DNA of 64,000 nucleotides from Paenibacillus auburnensis (GCF_927798115.1 NZ_CAKMMG010000007.1:124001-188000), one strand, 5' to 3'. Numbered from the stretch's first letter, positions 23,721 through 33,323 are shown. Notes: generated from the letters alone by a model not told the origin. Made by a program: numbers and translations.

Positions 23721-26075
23721 ATGAAATCTTTATCCGTGTTTATTAAGGACCTTGGCGCGGCGCTTAAGAATCCTAAAGTGCTGATACCTATGTTCGTTGT
23801 CCTTTTCATTCCCGTGCTGTACAGCGGATTGTTCCTGAAAGCCTTCTGGGACCCGTACGGTAAAATGAACGAGCTGCCGGTCGCTGTTGTAAATGAAGAT
23901 AAAGGTGCCGATTATGAGGGCTCGAAGCTGGCCGCCGGTAACGAGCTGGTAGAGGAACTCAAGAAGACGGACGGGTTCAAATGGAACTTTGTGACCCGTG
24001 AGCAGGCAGAGGCTGGACTGGACGATAATACGTATTATATGGCGATCATCGTTCCTGAAGATTTCTCAGCCAAAGCCACTACCCTGCTGGATGCAGATCC
24101 GCAGCCGGCCAAAATTATTTACGAACCTAATGAAGGCTACAACTTCCTTGCCGGACAAATCGGCGGAACTGCTGTAAAAGATATCAAGACAAAAGTATCC
24201 GCCAAGATAACTGAAGCTTATACAGATTCCGTATTTGATAAGATTACTGAGATCGCCAGCGGACTTGGTGATGCCGGAGATGGCGCTTCAAAAATCGCCG
24301 ACGGCGCAACGAAGCTGGACGACGGTGCATTGAAGCTGAGAGATAATCTGCTTGTGCTGACCGAAGGTACCGGCAAGCTGGTTAATGGCGTAGCACCTCT
24401 TACAGAAGGTGTGACTGCTCTGAATACTGGTGCAGCGGCACTGGAAAATGGCAGCAGCACCCTTGCAGGCGGACTTGAGCAACTGTCTGCCGCCCACAAA
24501 AAGCTGCAGGCCGGCGTATCGCAGACAGCAGCCGGCAGCAAGCAGCTTAGCGATGGCTTGAAGAAAACTGAAGCCGGAGCGGCAGCGCTGCAAGCCGGAA
24601 CACAGTCGGCTGTAGATGGAACTGCGAAGCTGCAAGCGGGAACGCAGTCAGTGGTTGATGGCAGCTCGAAGCTGGCAGCAGGCCTGACTTCATCCGCCGA
24701 AGGCAGCGCGAAGCTGGAAGCCGGTCTGAAGGCTTCCAAGGACGGCAGCGCTAAAGTAAGCGCTGGAGCCAAAGCAGTGGCTGATGGCCTGCAGCAGCTG
24801 GTTAAATCGAGCCCGCAGCTTGCGGCGAGCCCAGATGTGCAGAAGCTGCTGGCGGCAAGCGCCGCTGTAGCCGAAGGCACAGCGCAGCTGGATGCGAGCC
24901 AGCAGCAGCTGCTGGCAGGTGCGACCTCCCTGCACAGCGGCCAAGAGCAGCTGGTACAGGGCGCGAACCAGCTGCACGACGGTTCGCAGCAGCTGGACGC
25001 TGGTGTCAGCCAGCTGCATGACGGAGCACAGCAGCTGAATGCTGGCAGCACTCAGCTGCTGCAAGGACAACAGCAGCTGCTGGCAGGTGCTGCGAAGCTT
25101 GAGACAGGCGGCAATACACTTTCCGCCGGTATGAAGCAATTCGGCGCGAAGCTGGATGAAGCGGCAGCAGGCGGTGCGAAGCTGGCGGATGGCGGCAAGG
25201 CGCTGGAGGCCGGAACATCCAAGCTTCTGGCTGGCGCAGGCCAGCTCAGCAGCGGCCTCACATCGGTAGCCGATGGTTCGAAAAAGCTCAGCGACGGTGC
25301 AGGCCAGCTTAAAGATGGCCTGGATGAACTGAAATCCGGATCAAGCGAACTGGCCACGAAGCTTGGCGATGCCGCTTCGCAGACCAGCACGGTGAACAAA
25401 ACGGATGCGCTGGTGTCCATGTTCGCACAGCCGGTTAGGATTGAAGAGGTTAAGGTTAGCGCAGTACCTAACTACGGTACCGGCTTTGCTCCTTACTTCC
25501 TGTCGCTCGGACTGTTCGTAGGGGCGCTGATCTGTACACTCGTTATTCCAATGAGAAGCTCTGAAGTGATTGGGGCGAGCCGGTTCAACCGGTTTATGAG
25601 CCGCACGCTGACCTTCTCTATGATGAGTGTGCTGCAGTCCCTGATGGCGGCAATGATCGTGCTTTACGGTTTGGGACTCGAGGTACAAAGTGTACCGTTG
25701 TTCTATGCCTTCACCTTTATTACAAGCATTTCCTTCATGTGGATGATTCAAGCGATTGTTACCTGGATGGATCAGCCTGGACGTTTCGTAGTCATCGTTA
25801 TCCTCATCTTCCAATTGACTACAAGCGCAGGTACCTTCCCGCTGGAACTGATTCCGAACTGGATGAAATTCTTCAATCCGCTGCTGCCTATGACTTACAG
25901 CGTACGCGGATTCAAAGCAGCTATTTCCACCGGAGATTTCAGTGCCATGTGGGGTGATGCGGGACTCCTGGCCATTTACGGCTTTGTGTTCCTGGCGTTG
26001 ACATTCACCTATTTCATGACCCGTGAACAGGAAAATGAAGTTATGGTAAAAGGTGAACAAGTGTTGACTGTATAA
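23721..26075 (+). CDS. YhgE/Pip-type membrane protein with long repeat-rich extracytoplasmic domain
   Basis: 784 residues. One membrane helix near the N-terminus (about 18-38, VLIPMFVVLFIPVLYSGLFL) and about five at the C-terminus (from LFVGALICTLVIPM to FVFLALTFTYFM) flank a large outside domain. Residues about 190-560 are dozens of heptad-like units of the type L-x-x-G-x-x-x-L, rich in Gly, Ala, Ser, Gln and Leu, forming a long coiled or helical rod. The C-terminal membrane part is ABC-2 permease-like. The family (YhgE, phage infection protein Pip) includes lactococcal phage-receptor proteins and type VII secretion-related proteins; substrate unknown. AAGGAGAGA precedes ATG 23721. It is controlled with the TetR gene by a shared operator. 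Confidence 0.88.
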   Translation: MKSLSVFIKDLGAALKNPKVLIPMFVVLFIPVLYSGLFLKAFWDPYGKMNELPVAVVNEDKGADYEGSKLAAGNELVEELKKTDGFKWNFVTREQAEAGLDDNTYYMAIIVPEDFSAKATTLLDADPQPAKIIYEPNEGYNFLAGQIGGTAVKDIKTKVSAKITEAYTDSVFDKITEIASGLGDAGDGASKIADGATKLDDGALKLRDNLLVLTEGTGKLVNGVAPLTEGVTALNTGAAALENGSSTLAGGLEQLSAAHKKLQAGVSQTAAGSKQLSDGLKKTEAGAAALQAGTQSAVDGTAKLQAGTQSVVDGSSKLAAGLTSSAEGSAKLEAGLKASKDGSAKVSAGAKAVADGLQQLVKSSPQLAASPDVQKLLAASAAVAEGTAQLDASQQQLLAGATSLHSGQEQLVQGANQLHDGSQQLDAGVSQLHDGAQQLNAGSTQLLQGQQQLLAGAAKLETGGNTLSAGMKQFGAKLDEAAAGGAKLADGGKALEAGTSKLLAGAGQLSSGLTSVADGSKKLSDGAGQLKDGLDELKSGSSELATKLGDAASQTSTVNKTDALVSMFAQPVRIEEVKVSAVPNYGTGFAPYFLSLGLFVGALICTLVIPMRSSEVIGASRFNRFMSRTLTFSMMSVLQSLMAAMIVLYGLGLEVQSVPLFYAFTFITSISFMWMIQAIVTWMDQPGRFVVIVILIFQLTTSAGTFPLELIPNWMKFFNPLLPMTYSVRGFKAAISTGDFSAMWGDAGLLAIYGFVFLALTFTYFMTREQENEVMVKGEQVLTV

Positions 26076-26102
26076 TCAGAATTTGAGGTATAGAATAAAA
26101 TT

Positions 26103-26137
26103 AGCAAAGAACGCCCCGGACCGGGGCGTTCTTTGCT
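26103..26137 (+). terminator. Terminator after the YhgE-type gene
   Basis: AGCAAAGAACGCCCCGG pairs perfectly with CCGGGGCGTTCTTTGCT around one base. The T-run is short, but the stem is very stable. Confidence 0.75.
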
Positions 26138-26547
26138 ATTCTTTACTAGATTGATCCAAAAATACACTGTAAAAGTTACATCATATGGAAAGAAAACAAA
26201 TGAAGCGTTTTCAGTGAATAAGAAGTTATTCGTTATTTGTGTATAAATATGCAACGGAAAGTTTTTTTACACTTTTACTCACTAAAGCTGTACCGTAAAA
26301 ACATTTGTTAATCAAACTCATAAAAAACTTTAAATTGCACTCATGTCAGGTCGATGATAAACTTATATAACCAATCTGGCTTGAATAATTATTAAGATTT
26401 TTCTGAAAAATTTTCCTAAGATATAAGGTACTATACTCTTTAGATCTTTTTATCTTATATTTTATGTGAAGCGGATGCCACCTGATTCAAGGACGTGCAG
26501 CCGCTTCTTGTGAAGATAACGTCTACTTTATAATAGAAAGGTTGCGT
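26138..26547 (+). promoter_or_regulatory. Upstream region of the glutamate synthase gene
   Basis: No gene in this 410-base AT-rich stretch. Seen: TGTAA-AAG-TTACA dyad (26168-26180); an A/T dyad TTTTT-CTG-AAAAA (26398-26410) that would suit a LysR-type activator; a TATACT (26432-26437) without a good -35; the arms TAAGATA (26417-26423) and TATCTTA (26451-26457); and a hairpin GAAGCGG/CCGCTTC (26468-26506). In B. subtilis the gltAB promoter needs the LysR activator GltC and has a poor -35; the same could hold here. None of the sites is certain. Confidence 0.35.
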
Positions 26548-29500
26548 ATGATGAGACACACTGAACTGCCCGGCAAACAGGGCCTTTATGATCCTCAGTT
26601 CGAAAAAGATGCATGCGGCATGGGTTTTGTTGCCCATATTAAAGGAAAACCTTCCCATGATATCGTTAGCAACGCTTTGACTATGCTCTTTAATATGGAG
26701 CATCGGGGAGGACAGGGAAGCGAGCCGAACTCTGGTGACGGAGCCGGCATTATGCTGCAGATTCCTCACCGTTTCTTTGCCGGTGAAGCCAGTAAGCTTG
26801 GCTTTGAACTGCCGGAACAGGGCTTTTATGGCGTGGGTATGATCTTTTTGTCTCACAACGAGGAGATTCGCGCCCGTCACGAGGCTCTCTTAAATGAGAT
26901 TATTGCAGAAGAAGGTCAGACGGTGCTTGGATACCGTGATGTGCCTACCTTCGACGAAATGCTGGGCAAGACCGCTAAGGCAGCCAAGCCTTATGTCCGC
27001 CAGGTATTTATCAGCCGTGCTGAGGGCCTTACTGATGAGCTGGCTTTTGAACGCAAGCTGTTTGTGATCCGCAAGCGTGCCGAGCTCGCCATCCGCTACG
27101 GCGGTGTGGAAGAGGCTGAATCCTTCTATATGCCAAGTATGTCCTGTCGGAAGATCGTATACAAAGGCATGTTGACAACCGAGCAAGTAGGCCAGTTTTA
27201 CCTGGACCTGCAGAATGAAGAGCTGGAGTCGGCGATTGCGATGGTGCACTCCCGTTTCAGCACCAATACGTTCCCAAGCTGGGAGCGTGCCCACCCGTAC
27301 CGCTTCATGATTCATAATGGTGAGATCAACACACTGCGGGGGAATGTGAACTGGATGCATGCCCGCCAATCCCTGTTCAAGAGCGAAGTATACGGTGAAG
27401 ACCTGAGCAAGATCAAACCGATCGTAAATCCGGACGGTTCTGACACTGCGATGTTCGACAATACCTTTGAGTTCCTGTATCTCAGCGGACGCTCCCTGCC
27501 GCATGTGGCGATGATGATGGTGCCTGAGCCTTGGAGCAATCATGAAAGTATGGGCGATGAGAAGAAGGCATTCTATGAATACCACAGCACCCTGATGGAG
27601 CCGTGGGACGGACCCGCCGCGATGGGCTTTACTGATGGTGTGCAAATCGGTGCAATGCTTGACCGCAACGGCCTGCGCCCTGCACGCTATTATGTAACCA
27701 AAGACGATATGATTATCTTATCCTCTGAAGCTGGAGTGCTTGATATTCCGGCAGAGAATGTACTATATAAAGACCGCCTGAGACCAGGCCGCATGCTGCT
27801 GGTGGATACGAAGCAGGGACGGATTATTTCCGACGAGGAAGTAAAGGCCGCCATCGCCTCCGAGCAGCCTTACCGCCAGTGGCTGGATGAGCATCTGATC
27901 GGCCTAGACCAGCTTCCGGATGCTCCGGAGCTGCCAAATCCGAAGCATGACAACGTGCAGCAGCTGCAGCAATCATTCGGCTATACGTTTGAGGATCTGC
28001 GCAAGGTATTGGAGCCTATGGCTTCCACCGGTGCCGAAGCCGTTGCTTCCATGGGCTACGATGCCCCGCTGGCCGTGCTCTCGGACCGCCCGCAGCGTCT
28101 CTACAACTATTTTAAACAAATGTTCGCGCAGGTAACCAATCCGCCGATCGATGCGATCCGTGAGGAGCTGGTTACTTCTACAGCCACCACGATCGGGCCG
28201 GAACGCAACCTGCTGAAGCCGGAACCGGAGAGCTGCCGGCAGATTTCGCTGGAATCGCCGATTCTCTCCAACGAGGATTTCGCGAAGATCCGCCATGTCC
28301 GCCGTGCCGGCTTCAAGTCAATGTCGATTCCGATCCTGTTCCCGGCTGAGCTTGGAGCGGAAGGAATGCGCATTGCCCTGGAACGCATGAATGAAGCGGC
28401 TGACCGTGTAATGGCTAAAGGACATAATATTCTTATTCTGTCTGACCGCGGTGTAGACCGTGAGAATGCCGCAATCCCGGCCCTGCTGGCTGTATCCAGC
28501 CTGCATCACCACTTGATCCGCTCCGGGACACGGACGAAGGTCAGCATTCTGCTGGAGTCCGGCGAACCGCGTGAAGTGCATCACTACGCGCTTCTCCTTG
28601 GTTACGGCGTGAGTGCAGTCAATCCGTACCTTGCTTTTGAAAGCTTGGACGACATGATTGGCCAAGGCCTGCTGCGCGGAATTTCGCATGAGAAGGCTGT
28701 GAAGAATTACATTAAGGCTGCGACGAAGAGCGTAGTTAAAATATTGTCCAAGATGGGGATCTCCACGATCCAATCGTACCGCGGTGCACAGATTTTTGAA
28801 GCTGTCGGCCTGAATTCGGAGTTTGTGGACCGGTACTTTACCTGGACACCTTCCCGTATCGGCGGTATCGGCCTTGAGGAAGTAGCTGCTGAAGCACTGA
28901 TTCACCACAACCGTGCATTCACCGACAAGGACGGTAACGACAAGGTGCTTGATTCCGGCGGTGAATATCAATGGCGCAGTGACGGGGAAGAGCATTTGTT
29001 CAACCCGCAGACGATTCATCTGCTCCAGCATTCTGTGCGGAGCGGGGACTATGGCTTGTACAAAAAGTATGCGGCGCTCGTTCAGGGTGAGAGCAAGAAG
29101 CACCAGACCATCCGCTCCATGCTGGAATTCAAATCCACGAACCAGCCGGTTCCGATCGAAGAAGTAGAGCCTGCAGAATCGATTATGAAACGCTTCAAGA
29201 CCGGAGCAATGTCGTTCGGTTCCATCAGTAAGGAAGCTCATGAGACACTGGCGATTGCAATGAACCGCATCGGCGGCAAGAGCAACACCGGTGAAGGCGG
29301 GGAAGATCCGGCGCGCTTTATTCCGGACGCTAACGGCGATTCCCGCCGCAGTGCGATCAAGCAGGTGGCATCCGGCCGCTTCGGGGTAACCTCGAACTAT
29401 CTGGTGAACGCTGATGAGATCCAGATCAAGATGGCACAGGGGGCAAAACCTGGTGAAGGCGGACAGCTTCCGGGCCGCAAGGTATATCCTTGGGTAGCCG

Positions 29501-31146
29501 AAGTACGCGGCTCCACAGCGGGTGTAGGCCTGATTTCGCCGCCGCCGCATCATGATATTTATTCCATCGAGGATTTGGCCGAGCTGATTTATGATCTGAA
29601 GAATGCCAATCCGCGTGCGAGCATTAATGTGAAGCTCGTGTCTGAGGTGGGTGTCGGAACGATCGCTGCCGGCGTAGCTAAAGGCCGTGCCGATATTATT
29701 CTGATCAGCGGATATGACGGCGGTACAGGGGCATCCCCGTTGAACTCCATCCGTCATGCCGGTCTGCCGTGGGAGCTTGGACTCGCGGAGACGCATCAGA
29801 CGCTTATGCTGAATAACCTGCGTGACCGTGTTGTACTGGAAACCGACGGTAAAATGCTCAGCGGACGCGACCTTGCGGTAGCTGTACTGCTGGGAGCAGA
29901 AGAGTACGGATTTGCTACAGCACCGCTTGTAGCGGTAGGCTGCATCATGATGCGCGTGTGCCAGATGGACACTTGTCCGGTTGGTGTTGCGACACAGAAT
30001 CCGGAACTACGTAAGAACTTTACCGGCGATCCGCAGCATGTCGTGAACTTTATGACATTTGTGGCTCAGGACCTGCGTGAAATCATGGCTGAGCTTGGCT
30101 TCCGCACCATTGAAGAGATGGTCGGACGCACGGATTGCCTTGATGCTGTACGTGCTTCGAGTCACTGGAAGAAGAAAGGCGTGGATCTGAGCAGTCTGCT
30201 GCATACTCCGGAGCTGCCTGAAGGCAGCACCCGCTTCCGCAGCAAATTCCAGAACCACGGCTTGGAAGAAACCATTGATGTATCGAAATTGTTGGATCTG
30301 GCAGCACCGGCACTCGAATCCGGCCAGGCGGTTGAAGCTTCACTGCCGATTACGAACGTTAACCGTGCAGTGGGCACGATTCTGGGCAGCGAGCTTACCC
30401 GTAAATACGGGGCCGCTGGTCTGCCGGATGATACGATCCGTCTGCACTTCACCGGCTCTGCCGGACAAAGTCTGGGTGCTTTTGTACCGAAAGGTATTAC
30501 GATTACGGTCGAAGGCGACTCCAATGACTATGTGGGTAAAGGGTTGTCCGGAGGCAAGCTGATTATCAAGCCGTCCCCTAAGGCTACCTTTGCCGCTGAA
30601 GACAACATCATTATCGGGAATACGGCGCTTTACGGAGCGACCAGCGGTGAAGCGTATATCAGCGGCATCGCCGGTGAACGGTTCGCGGTGCGTAACTCCG
30701 GTGCGAAGGTAGTTGTTGAAGGTGTGGGCGACCACGGCTGTGAATATATGACTGGCGGCCGTGTGGCCGTGCTTGGTCCAACCGGCCGCAACTTTGCGGC
30801 AGGAATGTCCGGCGGTATCGCTTACGTCTACGATCCGGACAATACCTTCATCAAACGCTGCAACCTGGAAATGGTGCTTCTGGAGCGTGTAGAGGAAGCG
30901 GATGAAGCAGCTGAGCTGCACAGCCTGATTGCCCGCCATGCAGAGCTTACAGACAGTGCTGCTGCAAGCCGGATCCTGGACAGCTGGGAAACTTCACTGC
31001 CGAAATTCGTCCGTGTGATTCCGAAGGATTACAAACGGATGCTGGAGCAGATCCGCAAGGTAGAACAGACCGGGTTAACCGGCGAAGCTGCCCTGATGGC
31101 TGCCTTTGAAGCCAATATGCGTGAACTTGCGCGTGTTGGAGGCTAA
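26548..31146 (+). CDS. gltB: Glutamate synthase, large subunit (GltB/GltA type)
   Basis: Makes glutamate from glutamine and 2-oxoglutarate, 1532 residues. The N-terminal glutamine amidotransferase (class II) begins after a short propeptide at the catalytic Cys in KDACGMGF (about residue 22). The central and FMN-binding synthase domains follow (GAMSFGSISKEAHETLAIAMN, GGKSNTGEGGEDP, KPGEGGQLPG, and the Fe-S loop CQMDTCPVGVATQ). The C-terminal beta-helix has repeats such as GGRVAVLGPTGRNFAAGMSGG. A TTG at 26542 is in frame, but ATG 26548 is correctly spaced after GAAAGG. No small-subunit gene (gltD) lies next to it; a terminator follows at once. It could use a distant GltD or ferredoxin. Confidence 0.94.
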   Translation: MMRHTELPGKQGLYDPQFEKDACGMGFVAHIKGKPSHDIVSNALTMLFNMEHRGGQGSEPNSGDGAGIMLQIPHRFFAGEASKLGFELPEQGFYGVGMIFLSHNEEIRARHEALLNEIIAEEGQTVLGYRDVPTFDEMLGKTAKAAKPYVRQVFISRAEGLTDELAFERKLFVIRKRAELAIRYGGVEEAESFYMPSMSCRKIVYKGMLTTEQVGQFYLDLQNEELESAIAMVHSRFSTNTFPSWERAHPYRFMIHNGEINTLRGNVNWMHARQSLFKSEVYGEDLSKIKPIVNPDGSDTAMFDNTFEFLYLSGRSLPHVAMMMVPEPWSNHESMGDEKKAFYEYHSTLMEPWDGPAAMGFTDGVQIGAMLDRNGLRPARYYVTKDDMIILSSEAGVLDIPAENVLYKDRLRPGRMLLVDTKQGRIISDEEVKAAIASEQPYRQWLDEHLIGLDQLPDAPELPNPKHDNVQQLQQSFGYTFEDLRKVLEPMASTGAEAVASMGYDAPLAVLSDRPQRLYNYFKQMFAQVTNPPIDAIREELVTSTATTIGPERNLLKPEPESCRQISLESPILSNEDFAKIRHVRRAGFKSMSIPILFPAELGAEGMRIALERMNEAADRVMAKGHNILILSDRGVDRENAAIPALLAVSSLHHHLIRSGTRTKVSILLESGEPREVHHYALLLGYGVSAVNPYLAFESLDDMIGQGLLRGISHEKAVKNYIKAATKSVVKILSKMGISTIQSYRGAQIFEAVGLNSEFVDRYFTWTPSRIGGIGLEEVAAEALIHHNRAFTDKDGNDKVLDSGGEYQWRSDGEEHLFNPQTIHLLQHSVRSGDYGLYKKYAALVQGESKKHQTIRSMLEFKSTNQPVPIEEVEPAESIMKRFKTGAMSFGSISKEAHETLAIAMNRIGGKSNTGEGGEDPARFIPDANGDSRRSAIKQVASGRFGVTSNYLVNADEIQIKMAQGAKPGEGGQLPGRKVYPWVAEVRGSTAGVGLISPPPHHDIYSIEDLAELIYDLKNANPRASINVKLVSEVGVGTIAAGVAKGRADIILISGYDGGTGASPLNSIRHAGLPWELGLAETHQTLMLNNLRDRVVLETDGKMLSGRDLAVAVLLGAEEYGFATAPLVAVGCIMMRVCQMDTCPVGVATQNPELRKNFTGDPQHVVNFMTFVAQDLREIMAELGFRTIEEMVGRTDCLDAVRASSHWKKKGVDLSSLLHTPELPEGSTRFRSKFQNHGLEETIDVSKLLDLAAPALESGQAVEASLPITNVNRAVGTILGSELTRKYGAAGLPDDTIRLHFTGSAGQSLGAFVPKGITITVEGDSNDYVGKGLSGGKLIIKPSPKATFAAEDNIIIGNTALYGATSGEAYISGIAGERFAVRNSGAKVVVEGVGDHGCEYMTGGRVAVLGPTGRNFAAGMSGGIAYVYDPDNTFIKRCNLEMVLLERVEEADEAAELHSLIARHAELTDSAAASRILDSWETSLPKFVRVIPKDYKRMLEQIRKVEQTGLTGEAALMAAFEANMRELARVGG

Positions 31147-31188
31147 TTAGAAATTGCCGTGTCGTACTGAACGGCTGTAATAAGTAGT

Positions 31189-31232
31189 AAAAGGCTGAAT
31201 CCTTCCGAATGAGGAAGGATTCAGCCTTTTTT
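31189..31232 (+). terminator. Terminator of the glutamate synthase gene
   Basis: An 18-bp perfect stem (AAAAGGCTGAATCCTTCC with its complement) with a 6-base loop runs directly into TTTTTT. Confidence 0.95.
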
Positions 31233-31329
31233 ACTATTACTGCCTTTTTTTCTGCTTTTCAGGAAAAAGGCAGTTTGTGGTAATATGGAAAATATATAAA
31301 TTGAAATGCTAAGAATAATACCTATGATG

Positions 31330-31479
31330 CGGGAGTAACGGAGGGGAAGTTTGGAACTGTAGGAGCGATAGTGTCCGCCTTTGTCTTCGGATTTCTACCG
31401 CTAATAGCGGTTAAAATCAAGAAATCGGAAGACAACAGCGGCCGGAAGTCCAAACATTCCCCGCAGTTACGGCCCACGC
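31330..31479. repeat. Interspersed structured element, copy 2
   Basis: Same frame sequences as the copy at 2285-2418 (GGAGGGGAAGTTTGGAACTG, GTCCGCCTTT, GGATTTCTACCGC, GCGGTTAAAATC, then CAGCGGCCGGAAGTCCAAAC and ATTCCCCGCAG). The inner stem is now TGTCTTCGGATTTC with GAAATCGGAAGACA (one mismatch). Outside, GTAAC and GTTAC, and TGCG and CGCA, extend the terminal pairing. The rest of the 31233-31535 gap shows only AT-rich sequence and the ribosome binding site of the ABC gene. Confidence 0.8.
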
Positions 31480-31535
31480 ATTATTAGTTTATTTTGGACA
31501 TGTTCAATTTATAAACAAAGAAAGGAAGTGAAATT

Positions 31536-32465
31536 ATGCCAGTTACGGCAGAAGTAGCGACTAAGCCGGTTGCCAGCCTGATAGGGGTCACCAAAAAAAT
31601 GGGTTCCAAGACGCTGGTCAGTGATCTGACGCTGGATATTCCGCCTGGACAAATTTTCGGGTTCCTTGGGCCTAACGGTGCCGGTAAAACGACAACGATC
31701 CGTATGATGGTGGGACTGATTTCCATCAGCCGCGGCGATATTCTGATCTGCGGGCGCAGCATCAAGGACCATTTTGAGGAAGCTGTAGCCAACATCGGAG
31801 CGATCGTGGAAAATCCGGAGATGTATAAATTCTTAACCGGTTATCAGAATCTGCGGCAGTATGCCCGAATGGTTAAGGGTGTTACGAAGCAGCGGATTGA
31901 TGAAGTGGTAGAACTGGTCGGGCTTGGCCAGAGAATTCATGACAAAGTGAAAACATACTCGCTTGGTATGCGCCAGCGGCTGGGAGTCGCCCAGGCACTG
32001 CTGCACCGGCCAAAGCTGCTGATTCTGGACGAGCCGACCAACGGGCTGGATCCACAGGGGATTCGTGAGCTGCGGGATTATTTGCGCCGCCTGTGCCAGG
32101 AGGAAGGAACGACGGTTTTTGTCTCCAGTCACCTGTTGTCGGAGATGGAGCTGATGTGTGACAGTGTGGCCATTATCCAGAATGGGCGTCTGGTTGATGT
32201 CAAACAGCTGAAGACGGTAGGAGATGCGGTGCTGCCGGTCCAGGAAACGCTGTTTGAGGTCAATGATCCGGAAGCTGCACTGGCGCTGATCGGCCGCGGA
32301 GCAGTGAAGAACGGCGGAATTTCTATCGAGGCAGGACGCGAGGAAATCGCCGAACTGAATGCACGGCTGGTGGCTGCCGGTTTCAAGGTGTATAGCATCA
32401 GGGCGCTGTCACGTTCACTGGAAGATCAATTCTTGGAAATTACCGGAGGTGAAGGCATTGGGTGA
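31536..32465 (+). CDS. ABC exporter ATP-binding protein (BcrA/CcmA-like)
   Basis: Cytoplasmic ATPase of a two-gene ABC-2 exporter, 309 residues. It has Walker A GPNGAGKTT, signature LGMRQRLG (in TYSLGMRQRLGVAQALL), Walker B LLILDEPTNGLDP, and a switch His in VSSHLLSEME. The C-terminal ~90 residues are the variable domain of the drug/antibiotic-type exporters. Substrate is unknown. AAAGGAAGTG precedes ATG 31536. It overlaps the permease gene by 8 bases. Confidence 0.9.
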   Translation: MPVTAEVATKPVASLIGVTKKMGSKTLVSDLTLDIPPGQIFGFLGPNGAGKTTTIRMMVGLISISRGDILICGRSIKDHFEEAVANIGAIVENPEMYKFLTGYQNLRQYARMVKGVTKQRIDEVVELVGLGQRIHDKVKTYSLGMRQRLGVAQALLHRPKLLILDEPTNGLDPQGIRELRDYLRRLCQEEGTTVFVSSHLLSEMELMCDSVAIIQNGRLVDVKQLKTVGDAVLPVQETLFEVNDPEAALALIGRGAVKNGGISIEAGREEIAELNARLVAAGFKVYSIRALSRSLEDQFLEITGGEGIG

Positions 32466-33246
32466 GTTCGCAGCTCTCATACATAATGAGAATATCAAGA
32501 TTTACAGCCGTGTCCGTACATGGATTATGCTGTTTATTCTGGCACTCATGAGTGCGCTGTTTCCTGCACTGGTCTACTATACGAGCAGCGGAGATTCATC
32601 GGGAACCGGATTATGGGACAACTTTCAGATGGCGGTGACGATCGCTTTTTTCCTGAATACCATCTTTACAGTGGTGGTAGCTTCTGACGCTGTGGCGGGC
32701 GAATTCTCCTGGGGAACGATTAAGCTGCTGCTGATCCGCCCGTGGAGCCGCTCCAAAATCCTGCTCTCCAAATACATTTCCATGGTGTTATTCAGCTTGC
32801 TTAGTACAGCCGTGCTGATTGTATTCGCCTATGCTTCATCACTGATTTTCTCCTCTTCCGAGGGAGGCGCAGTAGCGAATCAGATGTCCTGGAGTCCGGC
32901 GGAATATTCCTTCCTGGACGTGTTCTGCAGGTATATCGAGCTGTTTTTGACCGCTGCACTGGCTTTTATGGTCTCCAGCGTTTTCCGGGCTAGCGGTCTC
33001 GCAATCGGGCTGTCGCTCTTCATTATGTTTACCAAAAATATTTTTGTCAGCATCTTCAATCCCGAACGCTTCGAGTGGGCCCAATATCTAATCTTTACAC
33101 ATATGGATCTGCGGGGATATCTGCTGACAGACAGCGGTCCGGGAGGGGTTACCCTCGGGTTCTCCATAGCGGTGCTGGCTGTTTACTACCTGCTGTTCCT
33201 GGGGGTTTCCTGGTTGGTTTTCAGCAAAAGGGATGTCGCCGCTTAA
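32458..33246 (+). CDS. ABC-2 type exporter permease
   Basis: Membrane partner of the preceding ATPase, 262 residues, with about six hydrophobic segments (WIMLFILALMSALFPALVYY, then TIAFFLNTIFTVVVASDAVA, YISMVLFSLLSTAVLIVFAY and later ones) and the ABC-2 loop VAGEFSWGTIKLLLIRPWSR that contacts the ATPase. The TTG at 32458 follows GGAGGTGA at 7 bases and overlaps the ATPase stop, so I prefer it to the longer frame from 32359. Confidence 0.88.
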   Translation: MGEFAALIHNENIKIYSRVRTWIMLFILALMSALFPALVYYTSSGDSSGTGLWDNFQMAVTIAFFLNTIFTVVVASDAVAGEFSWGTIKLLLIRPWSRSKILLSKYISMVLFSLLSTAVLIVFAYASSLIFSSSEGGAVANQMSWSPAEYSFLDVFCRYIELFLTAALAFMVSSVFRASGLAIGLSLFIMFTKNIFVSIFNPERFEWAQYLIFTHMDLRGYLLTDSGPGGVTLGFSIAVLAVYYLLFLGVSWLVFSKRDVAA

Positions 33247-33291
33247 GGAGACAATGCTATTCCCAAGTGTATTTAAGTGAACCCGGCCGAA

Positions 33292-33323
33292 CGAAGCGGG
33301 CTAAGCCCGCTTAGCCCGCTTCG
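33292..33323. terminator. Hairpin between convergent exporter and bactofilin genes
   Basis: A perfect 14-bp stem (CGAAGCGGGCTAAG and complement) with a 4-base loop. It overlaps the last four codons and the stop of the bactofilin gene. It lacks a T-run; likely function is transcript-end formation or 3' stability for either strand. Confidence 0.6.

Noticed and set aside
24218..25051. 277-codon minus-strand frame within the YhgE-type repeat region
   Set aside because: Low-complexity Ser/Ala/Cys/Pro text mirrors the repeats of the sense gene; no evidence of a real protein.
24280..25400. Repetitive DNA that could be mistaken for a CRISPR or satellite
   Set aside because: The repeats are in-frame codons of heptad-like protein units with variable spacing, not identical repeats with unique spacers.
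26440..26547. Glutamine or other riboswitch before gltB
   Set aside because: Only a 7-bp hairpin is seen; no match to the conserved core of a riboswitch class that I know.
28318..29796. Long open frame (492 codons) on the minus strand inside gltB
   Set aside because: It is exactly antisense to the conserved glutamate synthase domains, has no ribosome binding site and its translation shows no domain; it is a codon-bias shadow.
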